A stretch of 64,000 nt of DNA from positions 372,001-436,000 of the forward strand of contig NZ_WRPN01000001.1 of NCBI RefSeq assembly GCF_009746565.1. The letters run 5' to 3'. This document shows positions 44,570 to 52,722 of the stretch, in pieces. The translations under genes were made by a program, and so were the position numbers. Below the pieces are notes generated by a model. That model was not told where the DNA came from and searched no databases. It worked only from the letters and a program-made list of their open reading frames with translations. Position 1 is the first letter of the stretch; the number at the start of each line of letters is the position of its first letter. Source of the stretch: Mariniflexile maritimum (lineage in GTDB: Bacteria; Bacteroidota; Bacteroidia; Flavobacteriales; Flavobacteriaceae).

Positions 44570-46672
44570 ATGAGAACATTTTATAGTGTGCTAGTTTGCA
44601 TGCTTATTTATACCATGTCTTTTTCACAAGAAAAAAAAGAGACGAGCCACGACACTATTCCACAAAAAGTAGTGAAACTTGACGAAATTTTGATAACCGG
44701 AAACGCCCTTACCGATCCTGTGCTTACCCAAGCATCCAACGATTATCAAAAAAATATTGTCCAGCCCAAAAATGTAGCCGATTTATTCAACAATATAAAT
44801 GGTTTTTCGGTTATAAAACGCGGAAATTATGCTACCGAACCAACATTTAGGGCATCGCAATACGAGCAATTAAACGTGCAATATGATGGAGGTACCAAGG
44901 CAATGCACGCGTGCCCAAACCGAATGGATCCCATAACAACCCACGTCATTCCTGAAGAGGTCTCAAAAATTGAAATCATAAAAGGGCCTTATACGGTGCG
45001 TTATGGAGCCACTTTTGGCGGCGTTATTAATATGGTTACGGGCAACCCCAGTTTAGAGGAGCCAGGGTTTCACGGTAAAGTATCAGGCGGTTACGAATCA
45101 AACGGAAATTCTTTTGTAACCATGTTGCAATTACAGCAGGTAACAAACAAGTACGATTTAGTTGGAAACGTTGGTTACAGGGATTTTGGAAATTATGAAG
45201 ATGGCAGTCAAACTGAAATACCTTCATCTTTCAGAAGTACAGATTACGGGGTTAAATTAGGCTATAATTTTACCGAAAACCAACGGTTGCAAGGGCATTG
45301 GAGACAATCATTTGGAAGGGACGTGCTGCACGCGGGGTTGCCCATGGACACCGATTATGATAACAGCAGTATTTTATCGCTCGATTATAAATGGGCCAAT
45401 ATGGGCGAGGTCTTAAAATCAATTACCGCAAAATCATATTACAGTTTTGTGGATCATTTAATGTCGAATACCCACAGACCGTCCTTTAAAGCATCCGGGG
45501 CTTTATCGGCAGTTGAGGCCACAACAATAGGGGGTAAGGTAGAATTAAATTGGAAACCACTTAATAAACTAACCGTTTTTAGTGGGTTCGACCTATTGCA
45601 TATTGCTAGGGATGGTGACAGAAACCGAACGGTTAAAATAATGAACGGCATGCCTTTGCCCACACCAAAATTATTTGTTGACAAGGTATGGCAAGATTCG
45701 TATATAAACGATTTTGGGGTATTCACGGAAGCTAAATGGCCCATAAATAATACAACTATATTAACGGCTGGGGTGCGTGGAGATTTTGTGGTTTCTAACA
45801 TCAAAGACCCAGAAGCCGATTTCGAAGCCCTCTATAATTTAAAAAAACGCCATGAACAAAATGTTAGTGGCACCATTTCTATAAAAAAATTAGTATCCGA
45901 TAAGTTAACCATGGAAGTTGCTTACGGAAAGGGTACGCGCTCTGCCAATATGATTGAGCGTTTTATCAATCATTTTTCGGTTGGTCAAGATGCTTATGAA
46001 TATATTGGAAACCCCAATTTAAAGGCCGAAGTCAACAATCAATTTGAAATTGGCTTTAAGGGTTATGAAAACTTACCTGCCAATTTCAATAAATTGAGGT
46101 ATGAAGCCTCCTTTTATTATTCGTATTTTGAAAACTATATTGTGGCTATTGAAGATGCCCGTTTAAACCGAAAATTCATGCCTACGATGCAACCGGTGCA
46201 TCCTAAAGTATTTAGAAATTTGGATAAAGCCTACAAAACAGGATTTGAGTTGATGGGGCAATTGGACTTTTTAAACGATTATTATTTTAAAGCCCAAGCG
46301 GCTTATGTTTATGCGAAAAATAAGGACCTAAATGAATCTTTGCCACTAATACCGCCATTTAACCTAGCATTTACAGCAGGATTTGAAAAGGAAAAGCTAT
46401 GGGCGAATGTGCACTATAAAATAAATAGCAAACAGGAAAATATCGCTAAAAGTTTTGGGGAAATTGAAACGGCAGGTTATGAAACTTTTGATGTTCGTTT
46501 TGGGGTAAAACCGTTTAAAGAGGTCTCAATAGGTATCGCGGTTTTAAATGTATTCGATCAAACCTATCACGATCATTTAAACTTTTCTTTTAATAACCAA
46601 GCAGATTTTGGTACGGTTCCAGTTAACGAAGCCGGTAGAAACATAACTTTTTTCCTTCTGAAGAAATTTTAG
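44570..46672 (+). CDS. TonB-dependent receptor, OprC-like copper transporter
   Basis: A 700-residue outer-membrane receptor with signal peptide (MRTFYSVLVCMLIYTMSFS), plug domain and 22-strand barrel. The plug contains MHACPNRMDP, whose C-x3-M spacing matches the Cys-Met copper site of Pseudomonas OprC, and KIEIIKGPYTVRYGATFGGV, a TonB-receptor plug motif. It ends in Phe (LLKKF). It very probably imports copper, with the adjacent CNGKCH protein. Confidence 0.85.
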   Translation: MRTFYSVLVCMLIYTMSFSQEKKETSHDTIPQKVVKLDEILITGNALTDPVLTQASNDYQKNIVQPKNVADLFNNINGFSVIKRGNYATEPTFRASQYEQLNVQYDGGTKAMHACPNRMDPITTHVIPEEVSKIEIIKGPYTVRYGATFGGVINMVTGNPSLEEPGFHGKVSGGYESNGNSFVTMLQLQQVTNKYDLVGNVGYRDFGNYEDGSQTEIPSSFRSTDYGVKLGYNFTENQRLQGHWRQSFGRDVLHAGLPMDTDYDNSSILSLDYKWANMGEVLKSITAKSYYSFVDHLMSNTHRPSFKASGALSAVEATTIGGKVELNWKPLNKLTVFSGFDLLHIARDGDRNRTVKIMNGMPLPTPKLFVDKVWQDSYINDFGVFTEAKWPINNTTILTAGVRGDFVVSNIKDPEADFEALYNLKKRHEQNVSGTISIKKLVSDKLTMEVAYGKGTRSANMIERFINHFSVGQDAYEYIGNPNLKAEVNNQFEIGFKGYENLPANFNKLRYEASFYYSYFENYIVAIEDARLNRKFMPTMQPVHPKVFRNLDKAYKTGFELMGQLDFLNDYYFKAQAAYVYAKNKDLNESLPLIPPFNLAFTAGFEKEKLWANVHYKINSKQENIAKSFGEIETAGYETFDVRFGVKPFKEVSIGIAVLNVFDQTYHDHLNFSFNNQADFGTVPVNEAGRNITFFLLKKF

Positions 46673-46724
46673 TTAGAAGAAAAAATGCCCTAAAACGGGT
46701 GTTTTTCTTTACAATTGCGAGGTG

Positions 46725-46763
46725 CGAAACAATCTGTAAGTTATTAAAAAACAGATTGTTTCG
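46725..46763 (+). terminator. 13-bp hairpin CGAAACAATCTGT / ACAGATTGTTTCG
   Basis: A perfect 13-bp stem with a 13-base loop, followed by TGCTTTTTAGG, about 50 bases after the receptor stop. Outer arms (ATGCCCTAAAA and TTTTTAGGCAT) also pair partly. Confidence 0.65.
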
Positions 46764-46929
46764 TGCTTTTTAGGCATTTTATTGTTGGGGAAATGTAAAT
46801 AGCAAAAGCAGACAGCTACTTAGGGGCTGCATAGAGCCGTTAAGAGTAAAAAAAAGATTTTTAAATGGGTTCTTGGTTTATGAAGGTAGCTTCCGCTTGT
46901 TATGTAACGTTTATCTGGAAACCCTCCAG

Positions 46930-47076
46930 CTAGTTTTCGTTCATATCATCTTTCTTGTTGCCACTCATCATAAATTTTATCAAAAAACCAACTAAAGTAA
47001 GGCATACAATGCCAAAAATGGCAATCATAATGGCACCATTGGTCCAACTGTAAAGTGCTATCGCTAAATTTGTCAT
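46930..47076 (-). CDS. 48-residue single-helix membrane protein
   Basis: A short gene: MTNLAIALYSWTNGAIMIAI, then a hydrophobic stretch with one cysteine and a polar tail SGNKKDDMNEN. It has one long membrane helix (about residues 15-36). A TGA-N6-TCA operator plus -7 element lies upstream with the same 54-base distance to the ATG as for moeA and the molybdoenzyme gene, which supports it being a real gene. Function unknown; it may be a small subunit or regulator of a respiratory complex. Confidence 0.7.
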   Translation of the reverse strand: MTNLAIALYSWTNGAIMIAIFGIVCLTLVGFLIKFMMSGNKKDDMNEN

Positions 47077-47098
47077 AATGCTAGTGTTTTAAGTGTGG

Positions 47099-47141
47099 TA
47101 AATCTAAAAAAATCAATTTGTTAGGAGTATGATATTTGTCA
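47099..47141 (-). promoter_or_regulatory. Small-protein promoter: operator TGATATTTGTCA plus -7 TAGATTTA
   Basis: The operator is at 47130-47141, the -7 at 47099-47106 on the minus strand, with 35 bases between first positions. This equals the reverse complement of the operator at 26556. Confidence 0.6.
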
Positions 47142-47192
47142 GTTTTTTATGAATTGAAAAAAATATCTGAACGAATGAAGCGATAAAATTGA

Positions 47193-47489
47193 TTATTGAT
47201 GCGATTTTATAAGCGAAATCAGGTCGTTTTTTTGAACCACGCCCGATTGCCGCCACAACTGTTTGCCATTTTTAAAAAGGAGTAGGGTAGGCACCCCACG
47301 AACTTGGTAGGTTGCGGCCAAGGTTTGGTTTTTATCCACATCAATTTTTAATATTGAAACGGCATCGCCCACGCTGTCCTTAACTTCTTTGAGTATGGGT
47401 GCCATCATTTTACAAGGGCCACACCATTCAGCAAAAAAATCGACCAAAACAGGTTTATCCTGATTAATTAATTCTGAAAACTTACTCAT
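47193..47489 (-). CDS. Thioredoxin
   Basis: A 98-residue thioredoxin with the active site AEWCGPCKMMAP and the conserved cis-Pro loop GVPTLLLFKNG. It lies 25 bp after the persulfide dioxygenase gene and probably shares its transcript, so it may recycle thiols or persulfides formed by that enzyme. Confidence 0.93.
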   Translation of the reverse strand: MSKFSELINQDKPVLVDFFAEWCGPCKMMAPILKEVKDSVGDAVSILKIDVDKNQTLAATYQVRGVPTLLLFKNGKQLWRQSGVVQKNDLISLIKSHQ

Positions 47490-47514
47490 AGCGAACTAAA
47501 ATTTTTATTGAAAT

Positions 47515-48924
47515 CTATAAGCTTGTTGGACAAACATAATCGGTTACAGGAATGCCGGCTTCTTTTATGGCAGCAAACCCATCGGTAACATCAACCAAAT
47601 TATGAATGCCCCTACTTTTTAAAATAGATGCAGCAATAGCCGACCGGTAACCTCCGGCACAATGGATATAGAAAGTTTCATTTTCGGGAAATGCGTCCAG
47701 ATGGTCGTTCAAATAATCTAGGGGTGTATGAATAGAGCCTTTAACATGTTCCGATTGGTATTCACCTTCTTTTCTAACGTCGAAAACGGGCACATTTTCA
47801 TGCTCAATTTTAGTTTTTAAACCATCGGCAGTTATGGATGAAATGGTGTCGTATTCTAAACCAGATTTTTTCCATGCTTCAAAACCACCATTCAAATACC
47901 CAATGGTGTTATCAAATCCAACCCGAGATAGCCGGATGATGGTCTCTTCTTCCCTGCCATCTGGAGTTACCAGTAAAATGGGTTGTTTCACATCGGCAAT
48001 TAAGGCTCCAACCCATGGCGCAAAACCACCGTCGATGCCAATAAAAATAGATCGTGGTATATGCCCCTTAATAAAATCCTTCTCACTGCGAACGTCCAAT
48101 ATTACCGCGCCCGTTGTATTGGCAGCAGCTTCAAATGCTTTGGGTGCCAACGGTTTTGTGCCACGTTCAATAACATCGTTAATGTCGTCGTAACCTTCTT
48201 TGTTCATTTTCACGTTCAACGGAAAATATTGAGGGGGCGGCAATAATCCATCGGTAACCTCTTTTATAAACTCGTTTTTTGTCATGTTGGCACGCAGGGC
48301 GTAATTGGTTTTCTTTTGTTCGCCCAGGGTTCCAACGGTATTTTTGCTTAAATTTTTCCCACAGGCAGAACCAGCGCCGTGGGCAGGGTACACAATCACA
48401 TCGTCTGCCAATGGCATGATTTTAGTGCGTAGGCTGTTGTATAATAAACCGGCCAATTCCTCTTGGGTCATTTTTGCGGCTTTTTGCGCTAGATCGGGTC
48501 TGCCAACATCGCCTAAAAACAAGGTGTCGCCAGTAAATATAGCGTGGTCTTTTCCGTTTTCGTCCTTTAGTAAAAAAGTAGTGCTTTCTAGGGTGTGCCC
48601 TGGTGTGTGCAAAGCGGTAATGCTGATGTTGCCCAATGGAAACACCTGACCATCTTCGGCAACAATAGCATCAAATGCTGGTTTTGCCGTTGGCCCATAA
48701 ACAATGGGTGCCTTGGTGCGTTTTGAAAGTGTGATATGGCCACTCACAAAATCGGCATGGAAATGGGTTTCAAAAATATATTTAATGGTAGCACCATCGC
48801 GTTCGGCACGTTTAATATAAGGCGTTACTTCGCGCAATGGGTCAATAATGGCAACTTCGCCATTACTTTCTATGTAATAAGCACCTTGTGCTAAGCATCC
48901 TGTATAAATTTGTTCAATCTTCAT
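47515..48924 (-). CDS. Persulfide dioxygenase-type metallo-beta-lactamase with two rhodanese domains
   Basis: A 469-residue protein from the ATG at 48924 (MKIEQIY). Residues 1-240 are a metallo-beta-lactamase domain with ETHFHADFVSGH, HTPGHTLEST, FTGDTLFLGDVGRPD and the late histidine in YPAHGAGS; this is the ETHE1/Blh group that oxidises glutathione persulfide to sulfite. Two rhodanese domains follow. The first lacks the active-site cysteine (LLVTPDGREEE); the second has it (HCAGGYRSA). The enzyme would work downstream of SQR. Upstream is a TGTAAC-type operator. Confidence 0.88.
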   Translation of the reverse strand: MKIEQIYTGCLAQGAYYIESNGEVAIIDPLREVTPYIKRAERDGATIKYIFETHFHADFVSGHITLSKRTKAPIVYGPTAKPAFDAIVAEDGQVFPLGNISITALHTPGHTLESTTFLLKDENGKDHAIFTGDTLFLGDVGRPDLAQKAAKMTQEELAGLLYNSLRTKIMPLADDVIVYPAHGAGSACGKNLSKNTVGTLGEQKKTNYALRANMTKNEFIKEVTDGLLPPPQYFPLNVKMNKEGYDDINDVIERGTKPLAPKAFEAAANTTGAVILDVRSEKDFIKGHIPRSIFIGIDGGFAPWVGALIADVKQPILLVTPDGREEETIIRLSRVGFDNTIGYLNGGFEAWKKSGLEYDTISSITADGLKTKIEHENVPVFDVRKEGEYQSEHVKGSIHTPLDYLNDHLDAFPENETFYIHCAGGYRSAIAASILKSRGIHNLVDVTDGFAAIKEAGIPVTDYVCPTSL

Positions 48925-48944
48925 AATCAAAATATTGTTTATTG

Positions 48945-48989
48945 TAAAAATACGGGTTTTTCAGAAGAAATTAGGTAACATAGGTTACA
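48945..48989 (-). promoter_or_regulatory. Persulfide dioxygenase promoter: GGTAAC-ATAG-GTTACA plus -7 TATTTTTA
   Basis: The operator is at 48974-48989, centred 29.5 bp upstream of TATTTTTA (48945-48952, minus strand). The transcript would begin about 14 bases before the ATG at 48924. Confidence 0.65.
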
Positions 48990-48994
48990 TTTTG

Positions 48995-49789
48995 CTATTT
49001 TGAAAACTCTTCAACCATGATAAAAATGGCCATGATCAAAACGAACCATCCAAAGCTTTTTTTAAGTTTTTTATTTGAAACATATTTGGACAAATAACCC
49101 CCCAACAATACCCCAGTCATGGTTAAAGCGGTAAAAGCAATTAGAAAGGCCCAATCGATGGTTAGCACATGCAAGTCTCCCAAAAAACCAATAATTGAGT
49201 TAATTGAGATGATAACCAACGAGGTACCAACGGCATTTTTCATGGATAGGCCCGCCCAAAGTACCAAGGCAGGTACATATAAAAATCCACCTCCGGCACC
49301 TATTATTCCGGTTATGGTTCCAATTATTAACCCTTGAACAAAGGTTTTTAAATACGATTGTTTTACAAATGGTTGCGCGATGGTTGCCTTGTTTTTTATC
49401 ATGGAAGCGGCAGCAATAAGCATTACCATTGCAAAAAACAGCATGATTACCATTTCTTTGGTTACCACATACTGGTTTATGGTAAAAATTTCATCGGGGA
49501 TATTGGGTACTAAAAACCGTCTTGAAATATAGACTGCTAGAAAGGAGGGAAATGAAAAAGCCAAACCTGTTTTAAAGTCCACTTTCTTTTTTTGATGTTT
49601 TTCAATAACACCAATCACCGATGAAGCCCCAACCACAAATAGCGAATAAGCGGTAGCCACAACCGGGTTGTATCCTAAAAGATACACCAATAAAGGTACT
49701 GTTAAAATAGAGCCTCCACCACCAATAAGCCCTAACACCAGGCCTATTACCAATGCACCTATAAAGCCTAGAACATCAATAGCGGTCAT
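48995..49789 (-). CDS. TauE/SafE family exporter (second copy)
   Basis: A 264-residue membrane protein with the two family repeats: VLGLIGGGGSILTVPLLVYL and TGIIGAGGGFLYVPALVLWA. In gene clusters with SQR and persulfide dioxygenase, TauE proteins are thought to export sulfite; that is inferred here. It lies just upstream of the dioxygenase gene but each has its own operator. Confidence 0.85.
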   Translation of the reverse strand: MTAIDVLGFIGALVIGLVLGLIGGGGSILTVPLLVYLLGYNPVVATAYSLFVVGASSVIGVIEKHQKKKVDFKTGLAFSFPSFLAVYISRRFLVPNIPDEIFTINQYVVTKEMVIMLFFAMVMLIAAASMIKNKATIAQPFVKQSYLKTFVQGLIIGTITGIIGAGGGFLYVPALVLWAGLSMKNAVGTSLVIISINSIIGFLGDLHVLTIDWAFLIAFTALTMTGVLLGGYLSKYVSNKKLKKSFGWFVLIMAIFIMVEEFSK

Positions 49790-49806
49790 AATTTAATTTT
49801 GTATTA

Positions 49807-49851
49807 CAAAGCTAGGGTGGTTGATGGTTTTGATATGTAACACTTGTTACA
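49807..49851 (-). promoter_or_regulatory. TauE promoter: TGTAAC-ACTT-GTTACA plus -7 TAGCTTTG
   Basis: A perfect 6-bp palindrome (49836-49851) centred 29.5 bp from a perfect TAnnTTTG (49807-49814, minus strand). Transcript start is predicted about 11 bases before the ATG. Confidence 0.7.
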
Positions 49852-49868
49852 AAAGGCATGAAAACAAA

Positions 49869-49896
49869 AAAGCCCCACCATTTCTAGTGAAGCTTT
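49869..49896 (-). terminator. tRNA-type terminator, third copy
   Basis: AAAGCTTCAC...GTGGGGCTTT on the minus strand, then a T run. Identical copies follow the tRNA-like fragment at 52066 and the real tRNA at 52431. Confidence 0.7.
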
Positions 49897-49900
49897 CTGT

Positions 49901-49960
49901 GAGCCCTAAAGGATTCGAACCTTTGACCGTCCCGATGAAAATCGGGATACGCTATCCAGC
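49901..49960 (-). pseudogene. tRNA-Arg 3'-part fragment (second tRNA-like unit)
   Basis: Matches the T-arm and acceptor 3' side of tRNA-Arg (GGTCAAAGGTTCGAATCC...GGGCTC) but the anticodon stem has become CCCGATTTTCATCGGG and no 5' acceptor half exists. It cannot be a functional tRNA. Confidence 0.7.
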
Positions 49961-50050
49961 CGATGCGACCAGTCTTTCAATGTAACTCCTCGATTTTTTG
50001 CTTTTTATTTCCCGTTCTCTTGCATAGGCCTCTTGTTTAGTAGCATAAAC
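49952..50050 (-). pseudogene. C-terminal part of the interrupted GIY-YIG nuclease gene
   Basis: Encodes YATKQEAYARERE, then KSRSYIERLVASAG and a TAG, the same end as the intact copy at 52117. The N-terminal part lies at 51847-52005, about 1.8 kb away, so the gene was split by an insertion. Confidence 0.75.
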
Positions 50051-50056
50051 CATTTA

Positions 50057-50124
50057 GGCTATGGCAAGTAGGGCAGGTGACAGGCACTTACTTTTCGGTC
50101 TTGCACTAAGCCAAATTTTTTGCA
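50057..50124. repeat. 68-bp direct repeat, copy 1
   Basis: GGCTATGGCAAGTAGGGCAG and following bases match 50967-51034 with a few changes. The pair brackets the hypothetical gene at 50211-50942. The next sequence to 50210 has no gene. Confidence 0.8.
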
Positions 50125-50210
50125 GGTATGCGACAAGCTGAAAATTCCTCAGGAACTTTCAGGATAAGCCAGTAAAAGCAATTGTTTTTAGCCATTGTTG
50201 AGCATAGTTT

Positions 50211-50942
50211 TTATATTAATTTTACGTTCATTTGGATTATTAAATCCGACGTATGCTTCCCTAAATTATTTATTTTATTGAGTTGCTCATTTATTTGTCC
50301 GTCGAAATGGTCAATCCAACTTTTTAAATCAGAAATCAGCTTACTAATTGATATTTTACGTTCATTAAATTCCCACTTTCCCGATTTGTTTTTTTCTCTG
50401 ATGACATTGGAAAGCTCTATTTTCTGTATAATTTCATCAGGTTCGATTTGTGTTTCGTTCGAGATTGGCATTGAAACGGTTGATTTATTTGTGAAGGTTC
50501 CAGAATAAATCGTTGACAATATTATTTCGTCCGTTTCAAGATAATTTTTTCTCCAGCTCAAAAATCCGTAAACAGGTAAGTCGTCAACCGATAAAACTTG
50601 AGAAATTCGTTCTTCAAGATGTTGATTTGAGTTTCTAAAATCAAATGCTTTAACAATTTCAGAAAGTTTAGGTTCAGTTTTGCTTATTCCAAATTCACGA
50701 CAAATAATTTTTCCGAACATTTGAGCATTATTAATTATTGACCACACATCTGAAAATATTTCTGGGAAATCAATTGGCTCAATGTCTCTCTTTTCGGTTT
50801 GTTCAGAGAGTTTTTTAATCAGTCTTTCGTGTGATAACTGACAAATGTCTAAACTATATCTAATTGCATTAAAAGAGACAACTTGTTGTGGTAACAAAAT
50901 TTTAGGTGGATTTCTAATATGTGATTTTAATGGTAGAATCAT
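50211..50942 (-). CDS. Hypothetical protein with a HEPN-like RNxxxH motif
   Basis: A 243-residue, mainly helical, soluble protein that I do not recognise as a family. FRNSNQHLEERI (about residues 101-112) has the R-x4-H spacing used by HEPN ribonucleases, and the protein sits between 68-bp repeats next to a toxin-antitoxin pair, both suggestive of a defence or toxin role. It has no signal peptide or membrane helix. The HEPN suggestion is weak without a structure prediction. Confidence 0.6.
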   Translation of the reverse strand: MILPLKSHIRNPPKILLPQQVVSFNAIRYSLDICQLSHERLIKKLSEQTEKRDIEPIDFPEIFSDVWSIINNAQMFGKIICREFGISKTEPKLSEIVKAFDFRNSNQHLEERISQVLSVDDLPVYGFLSWRKNYLETDEIILSTIYSGTFTNKSTVSMPISNETQIEPDEIIQKIELSNVIREKNKSGKWEFNERKISISKLISDLKSWIDHFDGQINEQLNKINNLGKHTSDLIIQMNVKLI

Positions 50943-50966
50943 TTTTCAAATTACGCACAAAGTTTG

Positions 50967-51141
50967 GGCTATGTCAAGTAGGGCAGGTGACAGGCACTTA
51001 CTTTTAGGTCTTGCACTAAGCCAAATCTTTTGCATTTTGTTTTATCTTATTCTTCTAAAAGCCAAATCAAAAGATTTGGCGACCTCACAAATATACACAG
51101 ACCTTCGGATTAAGCACTTATTGCCCTATTTGCCATAGCCA
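50967..51141. repeat. 175-bp element with 68-bp repeat and terminal inverted repeats
   Basis: Starts with GGCTATGTCAAGTAGGGCA and ends with TTGCCCTATTTGCCATAGCC, an imperfect 19-20 bp inverted pair. The left part repeats 50057-50124; a shorter remnant of the right end (AGCCATTGTTG) is near 50192. It resembles a foldable intergenic cassette site or MITE. No ORF inside. Confidence 0.6.
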
Positions 51142-51161
51142 TTGTGTAGTGCGTTATTTTT

Positions 51162-51446
51162 TCAGGCGGACAATGGATTCACTTGTATTTGTCCTCCAAT
51201 CGCTTTTAAAACTTTCATAATTGTTCCAAATTGAGGTTTCGCTCCGTCCGATAATGCTTTGTACAAACTCGGTCTGCTTAATCCTGTTTCCTCCGCTATT
51301 TTGGTCATTCCGATAGCTTTAGCAATATGTCCGATTGCATTTATTATATCGGCATTATTTCCTTCTTCCAAAACAGTATTTAGATATTCGGCAATCATTT
51401 CTTTGCTGTCCAAATAATCAGCTATGTCAAATTTTGAAGTTCCCAT
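51162..51446 (-). CDS. Antitoxin, HI1420-type addiction module protein
   Basis: A 94-residue helix-turn-helix antitoxin. IAKAIGMTKIAEETGLSRPS with SLYKALSDGAKPQFGTIMKV is the family signature. It follows the toxin gene after a 4-bp gap. It should bind and block the toxin and repress the pair. Confidence 0.85.
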   Translation of the reverse strand: MGTSKFDIADYLDSKEMIAEYLNTVLEEGNNADIINAIGHIAKAIGMTKIAEETGLSRPSLYKALSDGAKPQFGTIMKVLKAIGGQIQVNPLSA

Positions 51447-51450
51447 TTTT

Positions 51451-51750
51451 CTATTTATTTAATTTATTCCAGATTTCTTTCGCTTTCTTGATGTCCTTCT
51501 GTTGTGTCGATTTGTCGCCACCAATTAGCAGCAAAATTATTTTTCCGTCTTTTTCTTTAAAATAAACACGATAACCTTTCGCAAAATTTATTATCAGTTC
51601 ACTAATTCCATCGCCAACTGGTTTACAGTCGCCAAAATGTTCATCAATTTCTAGTTTTTGAATTCGGAACAAAATTTTCGCCTTTGCTTTAAAGTCCTTC
51701 AACTTTTTCAGCCATTTGTCAAATTCAGGTGATTTCTCGATAAAAAACAT
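51451..51750 (-). CDS. RelE/ParE-fold toxin, HI1419-type
   Basis: A 99-residue basic protein: FDKWLKKLKDFKAKAKILFR, ELIINFAKGYRVYFKEKDGK and LLLIGGDKSTQQKDIKKAKE, matching type II RelE/ParE-superfamily toxins paired with HI1420-like antitoxins. It is expected to cleave mRNA at the ribosome. Toxin-first gene order agrees. It sits within the sequence that interrupts a GIY-YIG gene. Confidence 0.87.
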   Translation of the reverse strand: MFFIEKSPEFDKWLKKLKDFKAKAKILFRIQKLEIDEHFGDCKPVGDGISELIINFAKGYRVYFKEKDGKIILLLIGGDKSTQQKDIKKAKEIWNKLNK

Positions 51751-51837
51751 AAAAATTGTATCTACTTGGATACAAATTTAAACAAAATTTCGGAATAAAT
51801 TCAATTTGGATATGATTTTTGGTAAAAGTGGGTTTTA

Positions 51838-52116
<279 letters not shown>

Positions 52117-52125
<9 letters not shown>

Positions 52126-52371
52126 CGATGCGACCAGTCTTTCAATGTAACTCCTCGATTTTTTGCTTTTTATTTCCCGTTCTCTTGCATAGGCCTCTTG
52201 TTTACTGGCATAAACTTCAAAATAAACCACTTCCCAATCATTAACCCTTCCCGTATAACCTTTGTGGTTGGTATTGTGCTTTCTTAATCGCTCTGACAGT
52301 GCGTCGCTAGTAAAACCCACATAATAGCGGTTCTGTGTTTTTGAAAATAGAATATAAGTGCGGTGTTCCAT
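52117..52371 (-). CDS. Small GIY-YIG nuclease, tRNA-linked
   Basis: An 84-residue single-domain GIY-YIG protein starting at the ATG at 52371 ([11 protein letters not shown]). TYI and YVG replace the GIY and YIG triplets; conserved Arg is in LSERLRKHN and Glu in KQEAYARERE. The C-terminus VASAG and its TAG stop are read from the tRNA-like sequence. It lies directly after the tRNA-Arg terminator. It is probably a nuclease that moves or maintains the unit. Stand-alone proteins of this family are common in Bacteroidota and few have been studied. Confidence 0.82.
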
Positions 52372-52399
52372 ACTAAGGGCGAATTGATCCAAAAACAAA

Positions 52400-52427
52400 A
52401 AAGCCCCACCATTTCTAGTGAAGCTTT
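52400..52427 (-). terminator. Terminator of tRNA-Arg
   Basis: On the minus strand AAAGC-TT-CAC pairs with GTG-GG-GCTTT (two G-T wobbles), then a T run. It begins 4 bases after the tRNA 3' end. Confidence 0.75.
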
Positions 52428-52430
52428 CTG

Positions 52431-52504
52431 TGAGCCCTAAAGGATTCGAACCTTTGACCGCCTCCTTAGAAGGGAGGTGCTCTATCCAGCTGAGCTAAGA
52501 GCCC
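52431..52504 (-). tRNA. tRNA-Arg (anticodon UCU)
   Basis: 74 bases fold as a full cloverleaf: acceptor GGGCTCT/AGGGCTC, D-arm AGCTCAGCTGGATAGAGC, anticodon stem CCTCC/GGAGG with loop CTTCTAA (anticodon TCT) and T-arm AAAGGTTCGAATCCTTT. No CCA is encoded. It reads AGA and AGG codons. It is the parent of the two truncated copies downstream (52066 and 49901). Confidence 0.95.
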
Positions 52505-52722
52505 TCGTCACAAAAAATCAAAAATGCATTTTTGTTTTCCGGAGTGCAAATATAAAATTAACTCTATATCTGGCAAAGATAATTATTGATATTTTTAAAT
52601 ACCAATTCATTTTAATAAAATAAACAGTAAATAACTTTTTTGTCGCACTTAATTAAAACAGCGCTTTCTTCTTGTTTTTAATTTTTAGTCAATATCTTTA
52701 TAGATTAATAAACGTTTGTAAA

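Noticed and set aside
49901-49960. Functional tRNA
   Set aside because: There is no 5' acceptor half and the anticodon loop is malformed.
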